A stretch of 64,000 nucleotides of DNA from Cylindrodendrum hubeiense (lineage: Eukaryota; Ascomycota; Sordariomycetes; Hypocreales; Nectriaceae): assembly GCA_014621425.1 (NCBI GenBank), contig JAANBB010000069.1:62001-126000 (forward strand), given 5' to 3'. Below the pieces are notes generated by a model that was not told where the DNA came from, ran no database searches, and saw only the letters and a program-made list of their open reading frames with translations. Position numbers and translations under genes: made by a program. Every line of letters begins with the position of its first letter. Position 1 is the first letter of the stretch. Below, piece after piece: positions 1 to 11,465 of this stretch.

Positions 1-205
1 ATTTGCAACTCGGACGGCTTTTCTGCTTCGATAGGCTCGACAGTCCAGCCTTTATGCCATTGGTCATACCGAGCAAAGTCCAGGAACTGCAAGTAATTAG
101 CACACTATTTGATTGGGTTCGACGTGGAATACATACCACTAATCGGACAGTGGCTGGTGGGGCTAGGATCTCGATCTGGGCAGATACGGAATGGGTCGAC
201 GCCAT
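1..205 (-). CDS. SRPBCC (START-like) family protein, 5' part only
   Basis: This is the first part of a minus-strand gene that leaves the window at its left end. The start ATG is at 205-203. Exon 1 (205-137) gives 23 residues, MASTHSVSAQIEILAPPATV and so on, and ends at a GTATGT donor. A 50-nt intron (136-87) ends in TTGCAG. Exon 2 (86-1) continues in frame with FLDFARYDQWHKGWTVEP. The sequence S-A-x-I-E-I-x-A-P-P-x-x-V-R followed by F-x-D-F-x-x-Y-x-x-W-H is the usual beginning of SRPBCC/polyketide-cyclase-like ligand-binding folds, which bind hydrophobic ligands in a deep pocket. Substrate and role cannot be told. The open plus-strand frame over the same bases is a shadow. I am fairly sure of the family but not of the full extent. 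Confidence 0.75.
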   Translation of the reverse strand, partial: MASTHSVSAQIEILAPPATVRLVVCIPRRTQSNSVLITCSSWTLLGMTNGIKAGLSSLSKQKSRPSCK

Positions 206-909
206 GGTTTCGGGAAGGGTATTGGTAGATGATGAGTGGGTGTTGTTGGATGTCAAGAGGCAGTATCAAGATGCAGTATGTATGAGACTGAATTGAATGC
301 CATTATGCAAGGGCTCTTTATAGATTTGTCGCGTCATTTGCATTGATTTGCATTGATCGACTTTCAGTGAGTGCCGAAGCCACGGAGCCACTGAAGCCAC
401 TGACCCCTGGCGCCACCAACTCCACTGAGCGCGACGTTGCACCGACTGGCCAATGACAGGGTGCAAAATACGCCCAGCCGGCGAAATGGCACACCCGACC
501 CAGTGGATGCGCGAAAAAATGCCGAGCGGCTGGTCACGTGGACGTACCCCAGGTGCTCGCGCATTTCTCGGCCTCGGCCAGGATTCGGCCGCCTCGTGGT
601 CCAGTCGCAAGCCACAGCAGTTATCAACCCGTCGTGTCCGCAGATTAAGGATATATATAAGGCACATTGGCTGCCCGCTTAATGGAAATGAGGAAATAGA
701 CACACAGCAATCTCAAACACCAAACATCCAACTTGACATCTACTCTTGAAGCCTCCTCTTGGTAACTTCAATCACCCAACCTGCATCACCGGAACACTAC
801 CACTACCACTACCACCCACTACCATCACTACAACCACCACATCCACACTACCAACACTAAAATCACCACATCCACCACCACAACCACCACAATCACCACA
901 ATCACCACC
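206..909. promoter_or_regulatory. divergent promoter region and SDR-type gene leader
   Basis: This is the intergenic region between the minus-strand SRPBCC start and the plus-strand gene at 910. On the plus strand there is a CCAAT element near 449-453 and a TATA-like ATATATATAAGG near 650-661, about 250 bp before the ATG. The reading frames over it are not convincing genes. Confidence 0.55.
787..909 (+). repeat. C/A-only low-complexity leader (CCACTA/CCACCA repeats)
   Basis: The bases just before the ATG at 910 are degenerate ACTACC, CCACCA and ATCACC units, almost free of G. They would form most of the 5' UTR, because the TATA-like box lies at about 650-661. An unstructured CA-rich leader is compatible with efficient scanning, but that is inference. 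Confidence 0.7.
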
Positions 910-1635
910 ATGTCATTCAAGACGATCGCTTTCTTTGGCGCTAGCGCTGGCGTTGGTAACTCGGCACTCAAGCACACCCTCGCTGCAGGCCACCAATGCA
1001 TCGCCCTTCTCCGAACGCCCTCAAAGCTCACCGGCACCATGTCACCCGAATCGAACCCCAACCTCCGCGTGGTCCAGGGCGACGTGAAAAACGCCGCTGA
1101 TGTTATTCAGTGTCTTACGAAAGCAGACGGAAACCTTGTCGACGAGATTGTCTTCACCGTCGGCGCCGTGCCTGACTTCTCCAAGATGAGCCTCGGCGAC
1201 CCGGTGGTCTGCAGGACAGGCATGGCTGCTGTCCTGGAGTCGCTGGCTAAGCTCCGAGCTGGCGGCGCTACCGGTAGACCCCTGCTCATTGGAGTGAGCA
1301 CTACCGGCATGTCTCGCTTCGGCCGCGACTTTCCCCTTTTGTTGATTCCGGTTTATCACTGGGCGCTCAAGGCCGCTCACCAGGACAAGGGAGCCATGGA
1401 GAACAGTATGGCTGAGAGCGGCGAAGACTTCACCGTTGTCCGCGCCAGTCTTTTGGTCAACGGTGCCACAGACAAGAAGATCCGAGTGGGAATCGAGGAC
1501 CTAAAGACCGGACGAGAGGCAACTGCTATTGGGTACACCATCTCCAGAGAGGACGCAGGAAAGTGGATTGCAGATAATCTTCTGCTCAAGAGAGAGTCCA
1601 AATACGTCAACAAGTTTGCAACCATCACATATTAA
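910..1635 (+). CDS. NAD(P)-binding Rossmann-fold (NmrA/SDR-like) protein
   Basis: A single-exon gene of 241 residues with ATG in the context CACCATGT. The N-terminus reads TIAFFGASAGVGNSALKHTL, a beta-strand followed by a G-x-x-x-x-G-x-x dinucleotide-binding loop as in atypical short-chain dehydrogenases of the NAD(P)-bd_dom/NmrA group. Later come a VQGDV segment (end of the second beta-alpha unit) and a DFTVVRASLLVNG segment typical of this family near its C-terminal third. No Y-x3-K catalytic pair in the classical spacing is evident, so it may sense cofactor or act as an atypical reductase rather than a classical dehydrogenase. The length fits the family. The substrate is unknown. The Zn2Cys6 gene downstream (2097) is on the same strand but no functional tie is visible. 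Confidence 0.8.
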   Translation: MSFKTIAFFGASAGVGNSALKHTLAAGHQCIALLRTPSKLTGTMSPESNPNLRVVQGDVKNAADVIQCLTKADGNLVDEIVFTVGAVPDFSKMSLGDPVVCRTGMAAVLESLAKLRAGGATGRPLLIGVSTTGMSRFGRDFPLLLIPVYHWALKAAHQDKGAMENSMAESGEDFTVVRASLLVNGATDKKIRVGIEDLKTGREATAIGYTISREDAGKWIADNLLLKRESKYVNKFATITY

Positions 1636-2096
1636 AGCGGCTTTGCTTTGGTTTGTCTGCAGATTGAAAGAGCAAGCTTACATACGAATACTAGAGGGAT
1701 TGGGATTGGGTTTGTGTTTGAACCTATATAGAGTTGCGGCACTGCAGGCGGTTGTTTATTTGACTGATATGCAAGACATTTGAGCGTCCTCGATATAATT
1801 AAGTACAGAATACTATTTTCATTGAACAAGTCTGAACGCTTCTGCTCTACCAAATTTGTCTGGAATTACTGTCGGTGAGTGCTGGGGCCGAGCCGCAAGG
1901 CGCCAGCTCTGGGCTAAACTAAACACCACAATGTCGCAAGGTCTGGTTTCCACTCTCGTCCCTGCTTAGTAATTGTGCTGACACCGCGACTCGATCAAGC
2001 TGCTGCGCATGGTAGCGAAAGAGAATCAAGCATGACACCCCGCAAAGCAGCCGACTCACTTATCACGCACCTTCACGTCTGCCGCCGTGCCACATA
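1636..2096. other. intergenic, 461 bp
   Basis: This holds the 3' end of the NAD(P)-binding gene and the promoter of the Zn2Cys6 gene. No convincing gene, repeat or strong core promoter element was seen. Confidence 0.5.
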
Positions 2097-4864
2097 ATGT
2101 CACAAGTGCCCGCTGCGACGAGTGGAGGCGCCGGTGGGTCGCCATCAGGACCGAACAATCACGCGACGTCGCCCGCGTCGTTATCAGCGCCTGCGTCCGC
2201 ATCAGTCAAGAAGCTGCGCAGCTGTGCGGTATGCCGTAGCCGCAAGGTACGATGCGACAAGTTGTCGCCGTGCTCGAACTGCCGCCGAGCCAATATCGCC
2301 TGCGTCGTCCCGTCCAACGACCGTCCCCCGAGGTGGGCTCGTCGCCTTGAGCGCGTCACTAACAATGCGGCATCAACCGAAAATGCGCCACAGGATGTTG
2401 ACCCAGGCGCTCGCCAGGTCATGGAAAGACTTCGCAATCTCGAGAGCCTCGTCAAGGAGCTGAGTGGCCAGCTTGAGCAGGCAAACGCAGCGGCTAGTTC
2501 TGGTGGCGGATCATCTCAGGGCAACTCGCCAGACGCAGACAACCAGATCAACGCGCCGTCAAGTACAAGCACCGCAGTAATACAGAAGCATTTTGGACGG
2601 CTTGTCCTCCAAGACACAAAGCAAAGCCAGTATATCGGCAGCGGCTTCTGGTCCCGTGTCAGCGACGAGGTATGTGCAAGCTCATTTGTTCGGGAACGTA
2701 GCTGACCGGCCACAGCTGGATGGGCTGAAGATAGATGCCCAGCGCCTGGAAGCCGATGGTTCTGACACCTCAGAGGACGAAGAATCCCCAGGGAAGACGC
2801 CGTCCACTCATGAGCTTGAACGAGCACCTTCGGAGCGGCATGCATTCCTATTCGGGCACAATCTGACTGCGTCGGCACCCGACCTTCGCGAGTTTCGCCC
2901 GCTCCCGTCTCAAATACCCTTTCTCCTAGACACATTCTCTGAAAACGTGAACCTCTTCTCTCAAATTGTTCATATGCCAACCGTCTCTAAGATGATGCGT
3001 GGGATGCGTGGAAACGATATATCAAGTTTCACGCCGGCCAACGAAGCTTTGATGTTTTCAATGTCCTACGCAGCCGTCACATCTATGGAGGAAGATGATG
3101 TAAGTATATTGGCATTGATGCATTAAAGCATGCATACCCTTGAACATATACTTATTATGCGCCTAGGTAATGACTAACTTCGGCTCCTCGAAAGCAGAGC
3201 TTAACCTCAAGTATCGGCTCGGGCTGGAGCATGCCCTGGCCAAGGCCGATTTCCTCAATGTCCCTGACATGGTGCTAGTCCAAGCCTTTGCCATCTTTCT
3301 GTTTCTTGTTCGCCGCCATGATAGCCCGAGGTTCGTATGGATGATGACGGGGCTCGTCATCAGGATGGCTCAGGCCATTGGACTGCACCGAGACGGTTCC
3401 CATTTCGAACATCTGCCCCCCTTTGAAGTAGAGATGCGGCGAAGAGTCTGGTGGGTGCTCTGCATGTTAGACATACGAGCCTCGGAGGACCAGGGAACGG
3501 AGTTTACGATTGCAAACGGCAGTTTTGACACCAAATTTCCCCTGAATATCAACGACGCAGATATTGATCCTGACACCAAGGAGATGCCTCTGGAGCGCCA
3601 AGCCTTTTCTGACATGTCATTCGCGCTTGTTTCATTCGAAATGGCAGAGGTAGTAAGGCAGATGATGTCCCCAGAGCTCAGGCAAGCTGGGCCAAGTTTG
3701 GACGTCCAGAGCCGACTGCTGAACGGTTTGTTTGAGAAACTGGAAGGAGGCTACCTTCAATATTCAGTAGATCCCGGGAATCTCGCATACCAGGCTGCCG
3801 TCATTTCAACGCGCCTCGTCGTATCCAAGATGAGGTTGTTGATATACCTCCCCGTTCTTTTCGCTTCGCCCAGCGAACACTTCTCTGACGAGATCCGGGA
3901 CAAACTGCTGGTTGCTGCTATAGAAGTCGCCGAGTACAACCATGTCCTCAATGCCGAGAAAAACTACATCCCATGGCGCTGGATTTTCCAAACCTACACC
4001 CATTGGTATGCCATCGTCTTTCTCTTGATCGAGATCTCTCGTCGCCAGTGGTCGTCTATCGTTGAGCGAGCTTGGGTCGCTCTCCACAGCTGTTGGTTGA
4101 TCCCAACCCATGCCAAAACGGACAAGAACTTGCGGACCTGGCTCCCGTTGCGGAAGCTGATGTCCAAAGCTCGTAAACATCGAGAGACGGAGCTTGAGCG
4201 GCTGCGGGGTAATGTGCCGGCTATTGAGCAGCTAGAGAAGTACGACAGCAACATCCCCACTCCAGCCAGCTCCGGGCCGTTTCCGCCGGGGAAAGGCGAG
4301 GTGCTCTTTCAACAGCACTGGCGCAGTCTTGTCGTCATGCCAGCGGAGCCCAGCAGTCGCAATCAAGTTTCTGAACCTCCTGCGGTAGGTACTTCGCACC
4401 CGTCGATTGTGACACAGGAAGTCTACAAACCGGAACAGGATCCTGCCTCTGGCGCTGGGGCCTGGATGCAGTATATTTGGGCCGACACGAGTTTAGAGCC
4501 TGTCGACTTGGCTAGCGAGTCTCAAGGTGGCAGCCAAGGCTTGTCTAACACATCTACGAACCCAGAACCCACCGTGGACATCAACTCTCAGAGTAGAGTG
4601 GCCTCTGGGCAGATTGAGGAGTCGTCATACACCACACCGTCTTCAGTGCCAGCAAACGGTTCAGATCAATTCATCGGCCAAGGCTTCACACCTTGGCTAT
4701 GGGCTGACGCGGACCCGACGTTTGACGTTTTCGCCAGTGTGGACGTAAATATGGATATGGATGAAGACGTTGACTGGAATAATTGGTTAGAATTCGCCTC
4801 GGGTATGGAGGTGAATACCAAGCCAGATGGAGCTGGTGGTAGCTGGCCTACGCCGATGCAATGA
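2097..4864 (+). CDS. Zn2Cys6 transcription factor with fungal_trans middle region
   Basis: Three exons: 2097-2669, 2716-3099 and 3167-4864. Introns begin GTATGT and GTAAGT and end CACAG and CCTAG. They join in frame to give about 884 residues. Residues 43-69 carry a binuclear zinc cluster C-x2-C-x6-C-x5-C-x2-C-x6-C (CAVCRSRKVRCDKLSPC then CRRANIAC), followed by a short coiled-coil-like stretch (MERLRNLESLVKELSGQLEQ). The middle part has the fungal-specific regulatory domain with RMAQAIGLHRDGSHF and the E-x-R-R-R-V-W-W helix (EMRRRVWWVLCMLD), usual in regulators of catabolism and secondary metabolism. The last 200 residues are acidic, Ser/Thr/Pro rich and end in a D/W-rich stretch, likely an activation region. 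The target genes are not known. Confidence 0.92.
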
Positions 4865-5083
4865 GACTTGAGTTTGAGGGGTTCCCAAGCAATTTTAATA
4901 CAGCGTGTTGACCACCTGGGGGATGAAGATAACCGGGTGTGTTCCTCTGGGAAACACGATGAATGCCTTTGTTAATTGTCTCTCACTCCTCTCAATTGTA
5001 CCAAGTATGCAACATGTGCGTGGCTGTGATCTTGGTGAGATGGATGGTGCGTCGGGCCTGCACCACTATGACTATGGGATCCG

Positions 5084-7440
5084 TCAAGAATGGAGCCATT
5101 CCAACTGCCACTCGGATGTCTGAGTTGCCCTACCATGAGAGTTATAGGTAGAGGCTTCACCACTAGGGGTATGCACTTCATGGAGGAGAAAGCCCAGAGG
5201 CCCAGCCCCGTCATAGTTGTCCAAACCTACTCCATCGACCTCTCCGACATCATCCCCCATGAGTGCCACGGGGTCTAGATTGTCGCTTGCGACTGGACCA
5301 TCATCGGAACTACTCTCTTGGCCCGAAGATGCAAATCGGCCTAATTGAGGAGCCATGCTAGCTAGCTGCATGCGTTCATCGCGCAGTTTCTCGTACGCCC
5401 GGATTTGCTCCGATCGTGGCCGGAGAGCCCAAGGGGCAATCCAGTAGTCAATTCCCTTCCCTGCCTCGAAGTAATGGCTGAAAGGCTGCGCGCGGTGAAT
5501 ACCTCCCAGTTTCACCCGGACGAGAGAAAATCGCTGCTCTCGTGGCTCCTCCCTATGCAGCCATGCCGTGGCCCTACAAAACGATGAGGATTTGGCCATA
5601 GCAGCAGCCACTTTAAGAAGAATTGATGCTGCTCTGAGCACCTGTAGCCGGTTTCTCAACCACGATTGTGGACTAGCGTGTAGTCCTGCTGTTTCCTCTG
5701 CCACACTTGGCGGTGCATACATGTGACAGTCTCGCGCGAGGTGAAGTGCTGCGATGGACCATGAATCGAAAGGAAAGGCCCAAACATGCTTCGACAGGTT
5801 GCAATCCCCGCATCGGGTAGGACATTTCCGATATGCCTCGGTGCAGTCCCACGGGAATAGATCCTGGTATGGGTAAATTGATCCCCCGAAGGCACCCCAG
5901 TCGTGCCAGTACTCTTGGTATGTATCGATGATATCAGCTTCGTCATAACGCCCGAAGCGGAATCGGAGAAGGTACTCTTCAGTGAGGCCCTTTGGTACAT
6001 CAAACTGAGTTTTGACGTCCTGTTTCGTATAACCCTCATCCGGACAGACAAAGCTCATGGTGTATAATGGTCCATTAACTTCAGGTAACCGTCTGGGTCC
6101 GTAAACCAGAGAGCTAAATATATCATGATTGATGATGGAATCGCAAAACTTTTGACAGTTATTGTTGGTGACACTCCATCCAAGCTCAATCACTGGATCC
6201 AAGAGGCGCTCAGCGATGCTTTTCAGGTAAACCTTGACGCGGCTCTGGATAAGATTCCTAAGTTGATACAATATAGGTTCCAGGATCGAGTCCAGTATGG
6301 CATCCTGATCGGATACTGGCAAACCTGGATTGTCAAAAGGTGCCTTACTTGCCGCAAGAAGGTCATTGACAATCTTAAGCTCAGCATCATGTGGAAGAAC
6401 GCCGCTGAAAGGTACACCGACCACCTGCTTCATGATGGCCTTGTATCGTTTATCGTCAGTGGGTTGATGTTTACAACCCCATAGTTTCCGGTCCGGGGAA
6501 CCATCGACGGCAAGACTCCGAGCTCTTGAGCTCTTAAGGTTGAATCGTTCATGAAAGATAGATAACTCGCGAAAGGTTATAAGGGCGCCGCCTTTAGATC
6601 TACAAACGTACTTATGAGTTACTTTGGCACCAGGGTATAGGTAAGTAGACGACTCACTGCGAAACTCCGTTCTCGATGATCAAAGGCCCAACGCGGAGAG
6701 CCATGTGCACATGGCCGAAGGGGTATTTTTGCGCGTGTTTCCGGAGGAACCTTGGGATGTCTTTATCCGCTCGGGCCTGCGCCTGTGCGGCATCATCCTC
6801 AGTCATTGGTAAAGGCTTGTCCGCTTTCGACCTAGAAGTGTTTTTCGTGCGTTTTGCCTTTCCAAACACAAGCCCAAAGCCGATTCTGTTTAATCTGCTT
6901 GGCTCCTTCGTTCCCCCCACAGCCATGAGGCCCTGGTACTTGGCTAAAGCAACTAGTTCACGCAATTTGAGGAGATTGCATCGCTTCTGTCCTGCTATAA
7001 TATGGCTATCACTCCTACCAATTGGAAAAAGACTTACTAGCCTCCCAGCTTGGTCGAACTCGGTAGGATGTTTGCACCCACACATCTTATTGCTTATTTC
7101 CGGTGTGATCGCATCAGAAAGAATGCAATGTTTGTATGCCTTGTAGTAGGAATCTTGGCCGTGATAATGAAGGCGATAGCAACTTTCGCAAACAACTCCG
7201 CGATCTTTTGGGCTGTCGCAAGCGAACATGCTCCCGCAAATAACGTTTTTACAACTTGACCGCGAGCAACGGAGCGGCTCGAATACTGGTATTGACTTCT
7301 TGTCCAGCTTGGAGAAAGAAACTGTTCGTGTTAGTTCACGAACATGTAGAAAGGTGATCCTGCCTACGTTGGGGAACAGTCGGTTTATTCCCGAAGCCGG
7401 GTTTATCCAGTGGTGGCCGATGTTCAATTAGCTTCTCCAT
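5084..7440 (-). CDS. uncharacterised Cys/His-rich protein, main part of a probably broken gene
   Basis: No function is recognised. Reading from the right, an open frame (7427-6654) joins across an intron with donor GTGAGT at about 6655 and acceptor TTTGTAG near 6609 to a long frame that runs to the stop at 5084. The splice is supported because the frame stays open through WGCKHQPTDDKRYKAIMKQV. The first exon carries a treble-clef-like cysteine set (C-S-R-S-S-C-K-N-V-I-C, then C-x2-C, then H-x-H and C). Two further Cys/His groups follow (MCGCKHP, WGCKH), and later RKCPTRCGDCNLSKHVWAF. Together they suggest metal binding in a fungal-specific protein. The segment 7380-7600 changes frame several times, so the true N-terminus probably lies in the neighbouring entry at 7581-8269 and the gene may be inactive. 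The nearest ATG on this side is at 7440. Confidence 0.55.
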
Positions 7441-7580
7441 GTCAAGGAAACCTAGGGCTGTTTAGCGAAAATGTTTCCTTGAAGAGTTGGAAACAAAGCT
7501 GACCCGCATTCTGTAAGAGCGCCCAGGCTCTCTGCTGCATGCCTTTGAGCTTTGGGGTATCTGGAGGAACCGATTCAGGA

Positions 7581-8269
7581 CTACATCCTATACAGGAGGT
7601 TGTGAAGTAACAGACCATCAATCGCCTTTTTGACCTCAGACTTGATTTTATCTCTGTAGTACTCCACCTTTTTGATTCTGTAATCCTTTGGGCCTGCGAC
7701 TTTGGATGTAGCTAGAGCCTGGAACATGGGCGGCTTCACTTCTGTCTTTTTCCCTACGAATCTGTTAACCTTGAGCCTCCGATGTATGAATAGGATTGAA
7801 TCAGGTTCTGAATGAAAATTGAGCACATACTTTGGTGGTGAGCATGCTGCCGGGCTTCCCGGCTGACCTGGTCGAGAAACGTATCGAAACCATGGATTTG
7901 GTCGTCGTCCTCGTCATCGACGACCACGTCTGCATATTCCGGCTGTTGCCATACCTTCAGAGTGCGGATAATATTCTCAAGGTCGGCCTTGACACCTTCC
8001 CAATATAGCGTCTCTAGTTCTCGGGTCAAGTGCTCGTGTCCTGGCCCGATCAACGACCATGTGAGATTCCCCACAGTCGTGATGCTCGGCGGCTGAGACC
8101 GGGAAAATAGTCGGGGGGCTTGGATACCCATCATTCGTCGAGGCGGAATTGCCAGGCAATGCGAAGAACTAGTCGCAAGATGAAATTCCGTTCGAGTTCG
8201 ACATTTATTGCTCAGAGGAAGCAATGGGCTTGTTTCAGGTTGTGGGGAGGATCCGTGGTCCCACTCCAT
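7581..8269 (-). CDS. uncharacterised protein, N-terminal part of the gene at 5084
   Basis: The ATG is at 8269. Exon 1 (8269-7831) ends at a GTATGT donor. The best intron is 7830-7754 (77 nt), with GTTAAC as branch site and TCGTAG as acceptor. Exon 2 then reads KKTEVKPPMFQALATSKVAG and continues to a stop at 7581. As it stands the product is about 203 residues and has an acidic patch (DVVVDDEDDD). Beyond the stop, protein-like sequence continues in the other minus-strand frames until the long frame of the 5084-7440 entry takes over. I therefore think this is the 5' end of that gene, separated from it by frame changes. No known domain is recognised. Confidence 0.45.
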
Positions 8270-9417
8270 CAGCGGCTGAGTTGCTGCACGCTGTCAGGCA
8301 GCGGTGAGCCCCGCCCCCGCGTCAGCTTTACAGCGGACGACTGATCAGCTATGAGGTATAATATGTCTCTGCTGGGCCGTGGAATTCATTCATCGGATCC
8401 ATTGCATAAACATGATTTTATCGAGGGGCTGTTGTCTCCGGACAGTTCCGGACAGAAGGATTGAAATGGCTATCTAGGCCGAATCCGAGGCCGATCCAAA
8501 GTAGAGCACCAGGCTATCACTTAAATAGCATACCAAGGATCATCCCGTCCGCAGCAACATGTTGTTGGCTCGCATCGCATGCCGGATCCGAGGAAGCCCA
8601 GAAGTAGCCCTCAGCCCGCCCTGCACAGCCGGGCGAGTTGGCTGCGTATAGCCCAACGCCACATTACCGGAGCGCCTGGGACGGCACATGCATTGAATGG
8701 CTGAGTCGTCCTCGGTGTTACTACCATCTGTCCATGCACTCTGACGCGTCAGCACACGCAACACCTTCCGAGCCTCTATTGTAGAGAAAGGAACACGGCG
8801 TTGGACTTGCATGCCAGTGGCTGCCCGTTCAGTGTGAAGGCTTCGGCTTGTTCGGAGCTTGAGGTCTCGCAGTGCATAGTACACGGCCGCCTCTCCCAGC
8901 CCCCAATCTCACCTCATACTACCGCAGCAGGCACTGAGACTACTGGTGGCCGCGAAATGGACACATCTCAGCCTGCGACTCTCGTGATTTGATTTTGAAT
9001 TTCTATTGGCTCGCACTCTGGCCTCTGCGGCTGGGCACGCCACTGCATCTGCAAAGTGCACTGAATGTGCAACTTCTAGTCCACGGCCCAACACATATCA
9101 TTAGTAACCGTACTATTCCAGTCTTTTTGACGTATCTGAACAGTTCAAGTCTCTGTTGGCCGGTATGAATGTATATATAGTTGCACAAGCCATTATTGTA
9201 AAGGATTACAGTGCAGCATGTAGGCTCCAGCTCATGTCCATTTGTCTCATCGTACCGAGCCTGATCGTTAGTTCAGGAACTGTGGCGTCAAATCCCTGCC
9301 GCCTTCTCAGTGAATCCTACAGATATAATTAGGTGAGTTTGCAACTTAAATCAAGACTTCCGCCGCCTTTCCCGTTCTGTAGTACCGGACTTCGTGCCAC
9401 GGGAAACAGCCCTCAGC
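8270..9417. other. intergenic, 1.15 kb
   Basis: A divergent intergenic space between the minus-strand gene starting at 8269 and the plus-strand gene at 9418. The minus-strand frame at 8540-8884 has no family resemblance. A TATATATAG stretch lies near 9173-9181. No repeat or RNA gene was seen. Confidence 0.5.
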
Positions 9418-10947
9418 ATGGCTAATTCAACAATGTCCTCAAACTGCATGATTGATGACAACGATAACTTTTACGGACTGGGTATTCGCATGGGAATCTA
9501 CCTGCAATGGATCTCATCTTGGATGAGCCTGTTGGTGGATCCAGAGTCGGCCCAATCTATATTCGACACCAATTCTATCTTCGTGTTCGCGATTACTATG
9601 GCAACAATTCTTGCAAATTTCACGGATTCGGATATCAAACCCATCGAAACTTTTATCATGTTGCAATTCATGCTGGGCTTTTTTATTACTACCCTGAGCA
9701 CTATTGGCATGCGGCTGAAATTTCTACACATGGGTGGCGTTGCAGAACTTCTTACACGACTAGAAACTTGCTTCATGCACGCTTTCAAAAAGGATCCAGC
9801 GACTAGGACCTTTTCACGGCTGAAGGAGAAGATCTCCAGGGCCATGAATGGAGCGATTGGTCGCGAGAGGAAATTGCATGGGATCTTGGAGTGGGTAAAG
9901 GCGCTTTGCGTAAATACGAAGAAGCTTGTATGTGCATTCTCCGGTTGGTCACTGGAGATCGTGCTACGCCTCAAGCCCTGCCATTTATCATTGTCCGGTG
10001 TTCTGTGGAGGACTGCAATCGCTATCATGGTTGCGGGTTTCAATATGTGGTATTGGTGGTTCAAATTCCAGCCTCACGACCAATCCTCCGACGACTGTGC
10101 ATTGTTTTTCTTTCCCTTTTGGGAGAGAAAGGACAGTTTGGCCTTTGGAAAGGTCATTTCGATCATCGTCGCCGCCCTCGTTTTACTCCCAGGTTTATTC
10201 GTCCTTCATTTCATTCTACACCTCCTCTATGCCACTTTAAAAGTGATAGGCAGAGATATCTGGGAAATCACCACACCAGATATGGCAGCCGTAAAAACAA
10301 GCATCAACCAATCATTGAAGACAAAGAATATTCCGCTTTTAAAGGGACCTAAACATTTCCATGGCATTCTCCCTTCCACATCATCTTCGTCGATGGTACC
10401 ACAATTAGGTGGCTTTATGGACTTGGTCGACTTCTTTTCCACCGCTGACGACCGGAAAATCCGCTTGACCGACATATTTAAGCTCATGGTATCGCTGGAG
10501 AATGCAAAGGTCGAAAGAGCGGCCGTGGATGAAGAGTTAAGAGGCAGTAGCAGACCGCGGTTACCAACCTCGGGCAAAAAGGTACCGGAAATTAGCGCCC
10601 ACATCCAGCAACGGCTGCTTTATTTACTATGGAATATTTGCATCATCCTCAGCATTGTTTGGTTCATTGCTTGCATTGAGCTCACTATTTCCGAGAATCA
10701 TATCCAGAGCGTTGATTCAATCAGCAGGACCGATCCCGGTCAATTGATACCCTTCATCATTGGTTTTGTCACTACGGTACAGGTTGCTAAAAGGTCATGT
10801 TATGGGGCCTAGCAAAGGTTTAATCCGTTCCATCACTAGTACATGACTGATGCTAACTCAAGACAGAAATATCCCGAATGGAAGAAGGTAAAGCTTGAGG
10901 TTGATGAGCCTTCGGAGGGATCCTTCCAGATAACGAAGATTGTGTGA
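9418..10947 (+). CDS. multi-pass membrane protein of a fungal uncharacterised family
   Basis: The start is the ATG at 9418 (MANSTMSSNC); the frame extends 8 codons upstream only with a GTG. The long exon runs to 10776 or 10782. An intron with a weak donor (GTACAG or GTTGCT), branch site GCTAAC and acceptor GACAG leads to a final exon at 10867-10947 (KYPEWKKVKLEVDEPSEG), giving about 480 residues. Hydrophobic segments lie at roughly residues 30-105 (two or three), 205-225, 245-275, and near the C-terminus (LLWNICIILSIVWFIACIEL and LIPFIIGFVTTVQ). The N-terminal DNFYGLGIRMGIYLQW motif marks a family of ascomycete membrane proteins without known function. The cytosolic loop at 320-390 is polar. 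Confidence 0.8.
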
Positions 10948-11465
10948 CGTGTGAACAAGGGTTGAGTTCGAGTGGTAACTGTTGATGAATGTAGATAATG
11001 ATGCGAATAGAAGGTGGTAAGGCATTTCCTCAGCTCGACAATCGCCTCCACGTGAGACGTTGTCAGAACTCGACCCTGATGGTAAAAGTGTGATCATCGA
11101 CGTAGGAGTCTTTTATTTACTGTTCCGAAGAGCCGTCCAGGAATCCCGATGTGGGTATGGGCTACAGGGTATAAAGATAGATGGGATGACTCCAATTGAA
11201 CTTGGTTGTAAATCTAGTACCATTGCGCACCTTGTCGTCTATGAGTCAGTCGCTTCGTGTAAACTCTTCGAACACCCTGCTAACCTTAACAATTTGGCAA
11301 ATCTTGTGCACCCTGCTGAGTTGCCAATTTTAGATGCCTATAAAGCCCCAGTTGCGTTTCCATGTCCCTACCGTATTAATCTTTCCACCGTTGACTTCTT
11401 TCTCATTCCCAAGAGAGCAAATCCATCCCACGGCTTGCAGCCCCAAGAACGAAAACACCGACGCC
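10948..11465. other. intergenic, 0.5 kb
   Basis: A spacer between two plus-strand genes. An in-frame ATG at 11334 would lengthen the downstream protein by 44 residues that look non-conserved. Nothing else was seen. Confidence 0.5.

Noticed and set aside
3..296. Plus-strand frame of 97 codons at the left edge
   Set aside because: The minus strand shows an ATG, a proper intron and SRPBCC-like text over the same bases, so this is a shadow.
828..1061. Minus-strand Val/Ile-rich frame opposite the CA repeat
   Set aside because: Made by the low-complexity leader (TGG/GTG repeats); not a membrane protein gene.
8540..8884. Minus-strand frame of 114 codons
   Set aside because: Basic, low-complexity composition without family resemblance; probably chance.
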